Of a stretch of DNA of 64,000 bases, positions 44,982-54,739 are shown piece by piece; position 1 is the first letter of the stretch; every line of letters begins with the position of its first letter. The notes below the pieces were generated by a model. That model made no database searches. It had not been told where the DNA came from and was given only the letters and a program-made list of their open reading frames with translations. The DNA lies in contig JAVDOI010000019.1 of assembly GCA_032191485.1 (NCBI GenBank), forward strand, positions 13,326,202-13,390,201. Reading direction: 5' to 3'. The DNA is from Leptoclinus maculatus (Eukaryota > Chordata > Actinopteri > Perciformes > Stichaeidae). Made by a program: the position numbers and the translations under genes.

Positions 44982-45314
44982 TCAGGACATCGAGTCACCG
45001 TGAAGCCCCAGTGTGTTTACACAGGAGCGCCGCTGAGCTGGAACACTCAACTATTCCAAGCATGTGTTACATTCAAGTGTTGGGGCCATTGTGCGCTGGA
45101 GAGCAGCCTGTTGTCTGTTGTCGGAGTGACTAATGTACGAATGACACGAGCCAAGTGGGCTTAACTTGAAGTATACAAAGTTTTGCCGAAACGCTCGCAC
45201 GCTTGGCAGCCGGAGCGCAGAACTCATCACGTTTAAAAAGAATCGAGCGAGGAGGAGAAAAAGGGGAAGATTGAATTGGGAAAGAGTGAACGAATGCGGG
45301 CCTTCCTCCACCGA
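44979..45314. other. Unique sequence, no feature seen
   Basis: Mixed unique DNA, purine-rich at 45230-45290. Confidence 0.5.
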
Positions 45315-45341
45315 CATCATCATCATCATCATCATCATCAT
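45315..45341 (+). repeat. (CAT)9 microsatellite
   Basis: Perfect trinucleotide array. Translates as poly-Ile/Ser or poly-Met/Asp in chance frames. Confidence 0.94.
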
Positions 45342-45487
45342 CCGCAGGCCCGAACCCAGCCTGCCCCAAACCGCCGGTTCAATTACCCATCATGCCCTTG
45401 ACCTTGGAGGTCAGCTTGCTTTGGAGGATGAAGCCTTAGATGTCCGGAGAGAGAAATAGAAAGTGAAAGAGAAGGGGTGGGAGGGGA
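45342..45487. promoter_or_regulatory. Weak CNE-like block
   Basis: GCCGGTTCAATTACCC near 45372 followed by CCCTTGACCTTGGAGGTCAGC, which contains TGACCTTGGAGGTCA, an inverted pair of AGGTCA nuclear-receptor half-sites 3 bp apart (IR3-like) at about 45399-45413. Confidence 0.35.
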
Positions 45488-45502
45488 GGGGGGGGGGGGG
45501 GG
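45488..45502 (+). repeat. G15 homopolymer
   Basis: Uninterrupted guanine run in purine-rich DNA. Confidence 0.9.
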
Positions 45503-45599
45503 ATTGAGAGTTAGAAGGGGTGAGGTGGAGAGATGGATTGTGGAGAATGGGTGAGGGAGGGAGAGAGAGAGAGGCCTCAGCCCTGCTCTCTCTTATCTC

Positions 45600-45790
45600 T
45601 CCAGCTTGGTGGAGTTTTAAATTATTCATTCCCTGCTGCTCCCGCCGACTTACACATCTCCATCACACGGCTGCCCGCATCCGCCCGGGGAACGGGCGGT
45701 CGCCACGGCAACCTTATCGCAGATCGCAGATTTCGGCTCCAGAAATGAAATAAAAGAGGAAATTGGCTGTATTAGCATAAGAGGAGTCAG
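45600..45790. promoter_or_regulatory. CNE-like block with RFX X-box
   Basis: GTTTTAAATTATTCATTCC near 45613 is followed by a CpG-rich core and GTCGCCACGGCAAC at 45699-45712, matching the X-box pattern GTNRCC-N2-RGYAAC. CCTTATCGCAGATCGC follows at once, then GAAATTGGCTGTATTAGC. Unique sequence throughout. Confidence 0.48.
45699..45712 (+). promoter_or_regulatory. RFX X-box
   Basis: GTCGCCACGGCAAC is a full two-arm match to the RFX-family X-box, often found in ciliary-gene and neural enhancers. Both half-sites are intact with a 2-bp spacer. Use in vivo is unknown. Confidence 0.5.
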
Positions 45791-45819
45791 CCCGGAGTTG
45801 AATACACACATCACCCACT

Positions 45820-45834
45820 CCCCCCCCCCCCCCC
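45820..45834 (+). repeat. C15 homopolymer
   Basis: Cytosine run at the end of the X-box block. Confidence 0.88.
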
Positions 45835-46279
45835 AAAGCTCACAGCAACACCCCCGCCCCCGCCTCCTCTCCTTATCAGCGCTGTCTGATCGCTGCTCTC
45901 CCTTTCTATATTTTTCTTTTTTCTAATTCCACTCCCCCCTCATCCACCGCCGCCGCCACCAACTCGCCCTCCAACCACACACACCCCATCCTTCTGCCTC
46001 CTCCGCCGCCCTCGCCGTCGCTCTTTGTTCCTCCTCGTGCTGGGAGAAGAATGGGGCGAGCGGGTGGGAGAGAAAAATAGATGTGGTCGCCGTGACCTCT
46101 AACCTTTTCAGAGGGGAGTAAACAATAAGCAATAACCTGGGAGACGCGGCTCTGGCTACTGACTGACAGCACACTTTATTTCCTGTCCAATAGGACATTT
46201 TTCCCCCCCCTCCTCATCATTTTATTATGGGTCCTTCATTCTCCGTCCTGTCCCCTGGGATCTACCATCTCAAATCTTT
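45835..46279. other. Pyrimidine-rich, CpG-containing unique DNA
   Basis: CGCCGCCGCCACC near 45948 and CTCCGCCGCCCTCGCCGTCG near 46000 are C-rich. Reverse-strand frames here are low-complexity. No promoter signature can be argued. Confidence 0.45.
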
Positions 46280-46610
46280 TTTTTTAGAGCATTGGGCGGC
46301 GGGTTTTCTGGCGCTGACCTTAAAGAAAGAAAGCTCTGAGATATTTGTTTGGCTTTCAGGTGAATGGATGTAAACTTCCAGACAGCGTGAGGCCTCGCCG
46401 GTGTAATCACTCTTTGGGGTCCCGGTCCACATTAGCATCCTCCGTCAATACATAATCTCCTATAGCTATCAGCAGTCCTCCATCAATGTAAAGCCACAAA
46501 GGCCGCGGCACAATGCAAACTCTTTAGGAGACACCCATAAATGTGTTCCCCCCCCGTTAGCGCCTATTCTGCCGCCACTTAACCATTCAGTAACAAGTCG
46601 TCCCCTTTTA
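46280..46610. promoter_or_regulatory. CNE-like block
   Basis: A unique stretch at 46420-46550 includes CACATTAGCATCC, CGTCAATACATAATCTCC, CAATGTAAAGCCAC and ACACCCATAAATGTG. A C11 run at 46611-46621 follows. Confidence 0.42.
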
Positions 46611-46659
46611 CCCCCCCCCCCGTCTTCCCTCTGCTCCTTCCTTCTCCTCCCTTCCTTCC

Positions 46660-46960
46660 CTAATTGAAGTTAAACAGCAGAGAAATGGCGACCATGTCCC
46701 CCCCAGATGGTTATAAATGTCAACATACTCTCCCACTTAGACTGACACTTCCCTGGGGAAGAGCGCGTCTGCAAGTGTGTGTTTGTTATGGTAATCATCT
46801 GCCTCCCTCTCACATCTTTTGTGCAAATCAAACCAGCAGGGGGGCCAATGAGGCGCGATAACGCCCACCGCGCTCGCTGGTGGCATTCTCCATTATCGTC
46901 GCCATCATTATGGAAACTATGTTACTTTTAAGACGCTTGTGTCTTTCTGCAGGTCCCCAA
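46660..46960. promoter_or_regulatory. CNE-like block
   Basis: GGTTATAAATGTCAACATAC near 46709, GGGGCCAATGAGGCGCGATAACGCCC near 46841 and CCATTATCGTCGCCATC near 46890. CCAAT and GATA cores are adjacent. The sequence is unique and CpG-containing. Confidence 0.42.
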
Positions 46961-47864
46961 TGCCGACAGATTAAAAAGAAAAAGCATGAGTGAATCGATG
47001 GGGGATTAACAGCAGCCTCCCCCTCACTTTCCAACTGTCTTTTTTCCTCTTTTGTTGATCCGAGTGTGCGGCTGCTTCAACACTCACAGCTTCATCCGAC
47101 GTTTTTGGCGGCGATCCGATCCGACTCGGTTTTGACCTTTTTTCTTTTTTTCTTTTCTTGAATCAAATCCCACGATGGGATGTCTGAGCGCATGCTGACC
47201 GCAACACAAATTCACAGCCGGAGTCAAAAAGTTTGTGCTGCAACTTAACTGTGTTCATAAGATGCTAACACGGTTACTTCTGGACTTTAGAGAATAGCAG
47301 TTATTCTCCAAATGTCTTCATCAGTCAACTGTTACCGGTGAAAGTAACCCAACGTTTACTCTCTCTGCTTCTGAGTGGACATGTTATACGTACCGTAATG
47401 TGCTGATGAAGAAAATAATGGACATGATATCAGAAGTGGACAATCTAATATCCGGTCTAATAACAGGCGAAGCATTCATCTCCTCTATCCCACAGGACCT
47501 AATCAGATAGGAGTCTAATCTGATGCATTCCTCCCACTCTTAGTGTCCCAACAGACACAACACTGGAGGGGGAAATGTGGAGGAAGAGGAGGACGGGGCA
47601 GACAAAAGCTTCATCACACTCAGACCATCCACCTCCTCCATCTCCAGAGCGAGCCAAAGTGAACAGAACCGGGCCCGAGGGCTTGCTTTGGATCGAGGTC
47701 TTTAGTTCAAATACACAGTTGAGAGATGCTAATGTATATAAGAACTACAGTGGACATCATTTAACAATGCTTTCTATTCATTTTGAATCAAAAACAGAGC
47801 GTTTGATGATCTCAAATTACAAAAAAGTACCTCCTTTCCCACGATGAAGCAATCCAAACGTCTC
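46961..47864. other. Unique sequence, no gene supported
   Basis: T-rich patch at 47139-47158. Remaining DNA is unique with small uninformative frames. Confidence 0.5.
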
Positions 47865-48060
47865 TATTTTACCCCTTTTTTGTCCACCAATTCATCCGTT
47901 TCATCACAAAGCGCCTTAATATTGGAACAATCCCGATCGCTTTCTCGAGGCGTTCTCTCCTGAAAGGCTCCTTTTCCCTTTTTTTTTACGTCCTTCTTTT
48001 CTAATTCCCAAAACCCTCCTCCTGTTGTGTTTCCCCCACTTGGTGGCATCGAGGCCCGTT
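47865..48060. promoter_or_regulatory. Weak CNE-like block
   Basis: CAAAGCGCCTTAATATTGG and GAACAATCCCGATCGC near 47905-47940 form a compact unique stretch, followed by a T9 patch. Confidence 0.3.
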
Positions 48061-48387
48061 TATTCCCCCCAAGCTCTTAATCTGTTTTAAGTGGTGAATA
48101 CTTTGGAACGGTGGAAAAAAAAAAGGCCTTAACACGAAGACAGCCCAGGCATTCCTGTGTGCCACGCTGCGATCCTTGGTGGTCTTCTAAAGCTCCGTTT
48201 CTCCGTGTGTGTGTGATTGTGCCGGTGTTTGGTTGGAGGCTCATCGGCAGCCTACATGTGATTTCACATGGGCTATAGAGACACTCAGCGCCTGTGGCTC
48301 TGTCCCTCCCACACGCCGTCTAGGAAGAGCTGCGACGCTCGCAATCCGATGTGTAGGTTTGCTGAGAAGCGCCTGTAGTGGTGACAC

Positions 48388-48393
<6 letters not shown>
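48061..48393. other. Unique sequence with small palindrome
   Basis: CATGTGATTTCACATG at 48255-48270 is a near-perfect 16-bp palindrome with two 7-bp arms around TT. No gene is seen. Confidence 0.45.

Positions 48394-48421
<28 letters not shown>
48394..48421 (+). repeat. (TG)14 microsatellite
   Basis: Perfect array, about 180 bp before the CpG island. Confidence 0.95.
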
Positions 48422-48424
<3 letters not shown>

Positions 48425-48599
48425 AAGAAAAGAGAGAGAGAGAGCTTCACTTGTGAAGTGTGCGAGTTCGATTGCCAAGACCACACATCCCGTGCTGTGT
48501 TTTTGTGGAATCGCACACATAGAAACACACGGGGTTGTCAGCCAGTGGTTTGGTGATGGTAAGTGACAGGGCGAGACGGGAGACAATGATGATCCCTCA

Positions 48600-49060
48600 C
48601 CGTCCTAAAATGGATCGGCGCTGCCCCCCCCCCACACCACACCACACCCCAGTCCAACGCCTCAGTCCCACGCTCGTCCCTGCTTCCTGGCCCTGAGCAG
48701 ATAACCGCGGTCGGGACAAGGGAACGAATCCCAGAGGTGCGTCCCGTAACGGCGACGCTCCGCTTCGGGCCGAGGGAGTGTGGGCGCAGCGGGGATGATA
48801 CCCCACTGGCTTGTGGGTAGCGGCGTCACACTCGGTTCCAGCCCTCTGGGGGTGGAAGCATAAGGGGACGCTGTCTCTTTTTTCCCTGTCCGCTCGGACG
48901 GCGCCGGTCACGGTGGATTCCCAGAGCGGGGCTGAGGAGCAGTGCACGGTCCCACACCGTGTTAAAGAGTGCGGGACGGCAGCCATTTGTAGTAGTAGTT
49001 TGGACAGGCGTCGGGGGTGCGGTGGGCGGGTGATATGGACGTTGGAACAAAGGGGATTGA
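48600..49060. promoter_or_regulatory. CpG island (orphan promoter candidate)
   Basis: Hand counting 48601-49020 gives about 272 G+C of 420 bases (65%) and 38 CpG, an observed/expected ratio near 0.85. That satisfies the usual island thresholds and is the only such segment I see. No TATA box, clear initiator or downstream exon is visible. The 174-codon reverse-strand frame 48597-49121 spans it; its composition (Arg, Pro, Ser, Cys) is what G+C-rich non-coding DNA gives. It may be a promoter for an unannotated transcript, an orphan island or an enhancer. Confidence 0.6.
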
Positions 49061-49609
49061 GACAAGTGTCAACAACTACAGCACAGCTTGTGTTTGATTT
49101 GATGTAGTTCGCTTCAGCCAAAGACGGTGCTTTTATTTCACAGCATCAAGGAACAAAACCCAACCGAGAGGACAGGCGGAAAGTTTCTCCTCCAAACACA
49201 GAGAGGTTCGGACTGAAGTTACTGATTGCAGAAATTCTGTGTATCAACATCTTCAAATTACACCATATTGTCCCAAACTTTGAATAAGACATCATACAAC
49301 CGTGCACAAAATGCACATTTTGGTGAACATAAACACCAGAAGAGAACCAAAGATGACCGTATGATGTCTTTTAAAGGGCTGGTGTAATCAGTGGAGTGCT
49401 ATTAAAAAACTACATTATCAGTTTAAAAGAATAAAAAAACACCGAAACACTCTCCAGGAAAAAGAGCTCACCGATCTAAAAAGGTAAACTGATAACACCA
49501 GAAGCCTATCAGAGGTTTATTAGGCCTCAAGTAGTCTGCTCATTACAATAAAATCAAGATACAGACAAGATCCTTATGAATACAAATAATATCATCCACG
49601 GTAATATGA

Positions 49610-49612
<3 letters not shown>
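49061..49612. other. A+T-rich unique DNA, no feature seen
   Basis: No repeats or motif clusters. Frames are short. Confidence 0.5.

Positions 49613-49682
<70 letters not shown>
49613..49682 (+). repeat. (TG)35 microsatellite
   Basis: Perfect 70-bp array. Confidence 0.96.
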
Positions 49683-49683
<1 letters not shown>

Positions 49684-49689
49684 TGCCCG

Positions 49690-49850
49690 GGTGTTGAAGC
49701 AAACAAGCGAGCAGGGCCCATAAATCGTGGCGCTATCAGTGGTCCGGTCTCGGCCACCCTTGTGTTCTTTTATTGAATGTTATTGTAGCTGGACGGCCCC
49801 TTGGTAGATATTTCCTGGTAAGAAATCAAGATCAAAGCCGAGAGGGTTGG
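49690..49850. promoter_or_regulatory. Weak CNE-like block
   Basis: Unique sequence between a TG array and a G24 run: GCCCATAAATCGTGGC, CTTTTATTGAATG and GTTATTGTAGCTGG, then GAAATCAAGATCAAAG. Confidence 0.35.
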
Positions 49851-49853
49851 TGA

Positions 49854-49877
49854 GGGGGGGGGGGGGGGGGGGGGGGG
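49854..49877 (+). repeat. G24 homopolymer
   Basis: The longest guanine run in the window, followed by AGGAGAGGAGAG. Confidence 0.9.
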
Positions 49878-49879
49878 AG

Positions 49880-51343
49880 GAGAGGAGAGAGAGGAGAGGA
49901 GGACGGAACAATGACTGATGGACATTGGAGGAGAGGGGAAGAAGAGGGGATAAGAGTTGGAGTGGGTGGTCACTGGCGCTGCTTTAAAGCGGTGATATTC
50001 AACTTAGAGTGAAGAGTGGAGGAGAGATGTGATGTGGATTTAGGATCATCCCACGATGAGGGATGGAGACAATCTCTCTGCGACTGGTCAGATGAGGGTG
50101 TTGTTTTCTTGGTGTAGGAGTAAGAAAACACAGCAGAGAGTTCCATCCAACACGACAGAAGATACAAACTTATTACGGTGATGATGTCACCGTGTTAGTT
50201 GGTCTGTGACACGGTGAGAATCCAGTGGGTGTGTTTTCTTATAATACCGCTTTATACTCGCCTCTGATCTTTTGTCAAATCTGTTAAAGTTTCGACTTCT
50301 GTGTATTTGTTTCATCTTCTGGTGAGATAAAAATGTGAATGTTCTCATGAGAAAGTAAAACCAGACTTGAAGATGTTTACCCCAGTGTGTGAATATAACT
50401 AACGAGGTAAAGTACTCCACTAAAATACACAATACTAATATACAGCTGAAGCAGTAGAGGCAGAGATATCCACATTAGTATTGTATCAGTATTGTATTAT
50501 ACCTCATATCTTTATCTGATATTTATAAATCTCTTATTCGTGCCTTATGTATTCCTTGTAAATATGAAGTATTTTAATTCAGTCTCTGTGCTTGTATGTG
50601 ACATTAAAGTTCTTGATTGATTGACTGCTTCGGTGCCGTCTATCAGTCGGGTTTCAAACACATTGAATTCTAAACTTCCCATAATTTACTTTAACAGGAT
50701 TCCAAAATGCATTTATATTACTTAAAAAATGGAGTCAAAGAAAATTGAGATTTCCAGCTAGCGGTCCATACTGAAAGGAAACCGGCGAGAAGACGGAAAC
50801 TTAAGAAATCAAACGATTCTTCATTTCTCCGTGAACCCTCTGAATCCCCCTTCTGATCCACTGTAACAGGGATAAATCTCCCTTCATACCCCGTCGCCGT
50901 CTTCTCCTCGGTACCTCTCCGTATGTACAGGATGTAAACGCGTCTCCTCGTGGGCGTGATGTGTCGGACTTCCCCGTGGCCTCGCTCTCCTTGCCTCTAA
51001 TTGCTGCGGGGGATCGCGGGGCGGCAGAGACAGAGTGGACTCCGGAGATTGCGGTTCCACCGCCGCTTTCACAAACTGGCTTTTCTCCCTGTGCGCCCGC
51101 TCGCCAAGCACTCCCAAATTCCCCCATTTGCCACCGTCTCAGCCCCGCACCTCGCCTGGGTAACGGAACCAAAGAACAAGCGACTTCTCTCCAAAGACAA
51201 GAGGAGGCTGGGTTGACTCTGTTAGAAAGTGTCGGGTAGCGTCCAACACTCACATCTAGTCTCCTCGCTTCTCCCTTTGTATCCTCACCTTTCCTTTAAC
51301 CTCTTGTCAAATGTCCTCCCCTCTAATTCTTTCCTTTTCATCT
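49880..51343. other. Unique DNA with a possible retroposon tail
   Basis: GTGACATTAAAGTTCTTGATTGATTG near 50600 resembles a tail shared by many fish transcripts and retroposons. No body was recognised. 50880-51240 is CpG-containing, and overlapping frames on both strands (up to 150 codons) are not supported as genes. Confidence 0.4.
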
Positions 51344-51655
51344 CCTTTCCACTGGCCTCCTTTCCTTTCAGTCTCTTTCCTCGGGCCTCATTTCCTTGTT
51401 CTTCCACTGGCCTCCTTTCCTTTCCTTCTGTTTCCTCTGGCTTCACATCCTTCTCTTTCCAATGGCTTCCTTTCCTTATCTTTCCATTGGCTTCCTTTCC
51501 TTCCATGTCCTTGCCTTTCCCTTCCATTGGCTTCCTTTCCTTTCCACTGAGTTTGCTGCCTTTTCTCCTGGCCTCCTTTCCTTCCCACTGAATTTCCGTT
51601 GGCTTCCTTGCTCCTCTTCTCCTTTCCGCTGGCTTCCTTCACTCCTCTCCTAATC
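51344..51655. repeat. Degenerate pyrimidine minisatellite (~25-40 bp unit)
   Basis: Units begin with (T)GGCCTCCTTTCC or TGGCTTCCTTTCC and end in CCACTGG or CCATTGG, about ten copies of uneven length on an almost pure pyrimidine strand. It explains the low-complexity Phe/Pro/Leu/Ser frames (51229-51653 +) and Lys/Glu/Gly frames (51285-51819 -). Mirror-type pyrimidine tracts of this sort can form triplex DNA. Confidence 0.8.
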
Positions 51656-52092
51656 TCAGCCGAGCACTGGGAGCAGATAAGGCTTATTAGTGTTTGGAGT
51701 TTCCCCTCCGTCCTACTGGCACCAGAACATCTCCTACCAGGCCAAGGTAGATGAGGACAGCAGATACATAGCGGGGAGCTTCTTGTGTCCGGAGGATTTG
51801 ATCCCAAACACAGAAACACTCTCTCACTCAGTCACAGACATATAGTACTTACAGGGTGAAGTGTTGGAGTAGTTCCACTGCATATGTACCACAGAGCTGA
51901 TCAATAGTGATGGTCTTTGGGAGGATCGTAGCCTGGATCGATGCTTCTGACATTTTTGATCAGATTTCACCAAAGGATGCATGCGAGTTATTATTAGTAG
52001 CATTAGCAGCAGCTGTCATGTCCCATAATGGAATAAGTGAGGTTTGTGGGTTCTTACAAGGAAACGTATGGGAAGATAATACCATCCTGTAC
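51656..52092. other. Unique sequence, one 63-codon frame noted
   Basis: The frame at 51907-52098 encodes a balanced, mildly hydrophobic peptide with Asp/Glu and little Ser/Pro bias. I recognise no domain, and neither splice boundary is convincing. Treated as non-coding. Confidence 0.4.
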
Positions 52093-52300
52093 GTTTAAAG
52101 GGATTTAAATGACCCTCCTTTGACGTGGAACGGTTGCTAGCATGTCAATACCTAAGTATACATAAGTAAAGCTCTGCAGTTCCTAGAAAGCAGCTACTGT
52201 ACAAACAGAGCTAAGCTGCGTTGTCGTGCTAAGCTAGTGTAAATACATCGTGGACCTCCATGTGAGAAGCACAAACAACTGTAACAGTACTCCTTTAAAC
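52093..52300. mobile_element. Candidate MITE, 208 bp
   Basis: GTTTAAAGGGA at the left and TCCTTTAAAC at the right are near-perfect terminal inverted repeats (GTTTAAAGG shared). Internal GCTAAGCTGCG and GCTAAGCTAG recall the 'GCTAGCTTAGC' phrases of fish MITEs. Target-site duplication not identified. Confidence 0.4.
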
Positions 52301-52556
52301 TCGGTCAAATTCAAATATATTGGATATTAGCTGGAACAGAAACGTAGTAGCTGATTTCATCCACAGATATCTAAAGGACGTCGTTATCAGCTCTGGAAAA
52401 GCTGTGACCCCGTGTTGACCCCATAAAGGTTTAAGATGCACACAGAGGAGGAAAGCAGCAGCTGCTCTGCTTATTGTGATTAGAGCAGTGCTTTAGTGAT
52501 TTGGCAAGATGCTCTGGTGATAAACAAGTGATTATGTACATGATCCACTACAGCCA
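52301..52556. other. Unique sequence, no feature seen
   Basis: Mixed unique DNA up to the C17 run. Confidence 0.5.
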
Positions 52557-52573
52557 CCCCCCCCCCCCCCCCC
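52557..52573 (+). repeat. C17 homopolymer
   Basis: Uninterrupted cytosine run. Confidence 0.9.
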
Positions 52574-52599
52574 TCCCTCCATCATCTCCCTTCTCCCCC

Positions 52600-52870
52600 A
52601 AAAGCCAAAATGTCGGATCTGGAGAGAGACTACCTCGGGGAGGTCTACTTGGATAAGCATTTAAAAACACTAATCTCCCAATCACTAACACTCACAGATA
52701 ACCGTCTGCTTGGGCAGCGATCAGCGTGGAGATCATGGATGTGATCGGGATCTGATCGCTCCTGGTGATATCAGATGGGTGTCGGGAAGAGATTGTGGGG
52801 GGGAATCCTGCTCCAAAACTGAAATGATCCCGCTTGTGAAAAAACTAAGATAATCTCGCAAAGAAAAAAG
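52600..52870. promoter_or_regulatory. CNE-like block
   Basis: Unique sequence rich in GATC/TGATC strings: GCAGCGATCAGCG, GGATGTGATCGGGATCTGATCGC and GGTGATATCAG near 52714-52775, plus GATAAGCATTTAAAAAC near 52651. The TGATC iteration is unusual. Confidence 0.38.
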
Positions 52871-53039
52871 AAAAAGTTAGAGAAAACCGTCTAAACTCAC
52901 TATGAAGCCTCCAATCAGCCTACGTCGCCTCTCCACCTGCAGGAAGTGACAAACCGGAAGTTAAGCTGAAAAGATCTTCTTATTAAAATGTGAGCAAGAA
53001 CTCTGACCACAGAAATAACGCCACCTTTCAGGATGTGTT

Positions 53040-53265
53040 GGTGTTGGACTGAAAAATAAAGGCAACGTGGCCGTGCTTAAACTGCAGTTCATCTAATGGC
53101 CACTAGAGGCAATCCCCTTAGATCGACATGCTAAACAATGTACTTGCCCACTTCAGGCTTTGCTCTCTCTCTCATCTCCACCCTCTCATACAAACATGGT
53201 GACTTCTGGCTTCACAGCATTAGTCCACAGACCAACAGGTGACGTTACAGTGACCTGAAGCTGTA
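53040..53265. repeat. Dispersed repeat fragment
   Basis: CTAATGGCCACTAGAGGC, CATGGTGACTTCTGGC and GTCCACAGACCAACAGGTGAC occur in the order I recall for a repeat found throughout percomorph genomes. No ends are visible, so this is an internal fragment. Class unassigned. Confidence 0.55.
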
Positions 53266-54005
53266 TTTCAGCTGTGCTCAGTATTCCATGATAACCTCCA
53301 GCAGACATACAGACACGTTCCCACAGTTACATCAACCTGCATGTGAGCACCTGGAGGAACTTTGTGGGAATCCAGAAACTTCTTGCTGCGAGGACTAAGC
53401 GCTGAGCCGACATGCTCATGTGTTTCTGTATATCACATGTCCTCTACATTTGTTGTCATTTATAATTCATGTCAAAAGAGGCTACCCTGTATTCACACAC
53501 TAACAGCCGTAAAGGCACAATGAAATACAGTGGAGAGAATGAATACATGTTGTTAGGAACTGAGAGTTTTTATTTGTACAGATTGGTGAAATGAAATGAT
53601 TTCGTTTGGTGCGTGCTATGATTTGTGCCATAAAGGTTTATCTCGGGTGGATAAATTGATTTCAGGTGTTGATTCTGTCATCTTTCAGCCCGTCTCACTG
53701 CCAGTAGGTCATGCTGCTCTGATGCGTACAGTGGATACAGGCTCCTTGTTTAGGTTGGGCCTCAGGTAAGCGCCAGCCAAGCAGAGGGCCTTTCTCATCT
53801 TTCTACCAGAGCGTGGCGTAACCGCGGCACAGACAAAACACCAAATCCAAAGCTGATCAACATCAAAGCCGCCAACTCCTCCGTCTCCTTCTTCTTCTCT
53901 CTGTTCTCCGCCATCGCTCCTTTCACACAAACCCGAATGTTCCCTCGTCCTCTCAGCGACCTCCTATCTCTCTTTTTTATCCGCCGATTATCAACGGCTG
54001 TTTAA
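53266..54005. other. Unique sequence, no feature seen
   Basis: Ordinary DNA. The C12 at 54006-54017 marks its end. Confidence 0.5.
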
Positions 54006-54191
54006 CCCCCCCCCCCCACATATCTTCTTTCTCTTTGCTCATTCCCTCTTTCACTCGCTGTGTGGGCTGAGGCTCAACAGGAGGTCGTCCACGGGTAACT
54101 CGGTGGAGCGGGCCCGCAATGCTAACGCACAGGGAAGAAGAAGAAAGAGGGGAAAGTACAGACGAGAGGAAATGAGGATTAGGGTGGTGGT

Positions 54192-54242
54192 GGGGGGGGG
54201 GGGTCTGACAACACCACCATCATCACCATCATCATCATCATC
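54192..54242 (+). repeat. G12 run and (CAT)n array
   Basis: G12 at 54192-54203, then an imperfect CAT array at 54217-54242. Confidence 0.9.
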
Positions 54243-54259
54243 GGAGCCTTAATCAAGCC

Positions 54260-54411
54260 GAGTTACATCTCAAAAAACAGCATTGAATTGTTTGCCGCTC
54301 GTAATAATGTGCACCTTCTGTCTAATTTGGCCATTATTCAGGCCTGTCAGACCGCAATTATTTAGAGCTTATCTCTCTCGCACACCAAATGACGCGTTTG
54401 TCACGCTTTTT
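54260..54411. promoter_or_regulatory. CNE-like block
   Basis: GCATTGAATTGTTTGCCGC, CGTAATAATGTGC, GTCTAATTTGGCC, CCATTATTCAGGCC, and CGCAATTATTTAGAGC in tight succession. The end is cut by a CA array. Strong by eye. Confidence 0.46.
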
Positions 54412-54414
54412 TCT

Positions 54415-54415
<1 letters not shown>

Positions 54416-54448
<33 letters not shown>
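54416..54448 (+). repeat. (AC)16 microsatellite
   Basis: Perfect array. Confidence 0.95.
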
Positions 54449-54450
<2 letters not shown>

Positions 54451-54506
54451 GGCAGGCAAGGCGCTTTAGAAATTCCGCTGATGCCTGCCTGTGATAGGAC
54501 CTGGTG

Positions 54507-54529
54507 CCCCCCCCCCCCCCCCCCCCCCC
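54507..54529 (+). repeat. C23 homopolymer
   Basis: Second-longest cytosine run. Together with 54712-54727 it brackets a CNE-like block. Confidence 0.9.
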
Positions 54530-54711
54530 TTCATCATGACTGCATTGATTACCTTGGTTGCCTTATCATCTACACATATTCAATCTCATCAAGAGGAGCC
54601 ACACACATGCACGACTCCATATTGTTTACGCGCAGATGGAGATTGCATTGTTGTTTATTCCCCCGAGTTTGTTTATTCTATTGGTTGATTTGTGTTTAGT
54701 AATGTCATCTA
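54530..54711. promoter_or_regulatory. CNE-like block bracketed by C runs
   Basis: A 180-bp unique A+T-rich block (GCATTGATTACCTTGG, CACATATTCAATC, CCATATTGTTTACGCG, GTTGATTTGTGTTTAG) sits exactly between C23 and C16. GATTGCATTGTTGTTTATTC includes a CATTGTT SOX-type core. Confidence 0.45.
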
Positions 54712-54727
54712 CCCCCCCCCCCCCCCC
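54712..54727 (+). repeat. C16 homopolymer
   Basis: Cytosine run after CATCTA. Confidence 0.9.
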
Positions 54728-54739
54728 TCCCCCTCTGGA

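Noticed and set aside
48597..49121. Reverse-strand 174-codon frame
   Set aside because: It spans a CpG island; high G+C lowers stop frequency and the residues are compositional. No domain recognised.
51229..51819. Phe/Pro/Ser-rich + frames and Lys/Glu/Gly-rich - frames
   Set aside because: Explained by a pyrimidine minisatellite.
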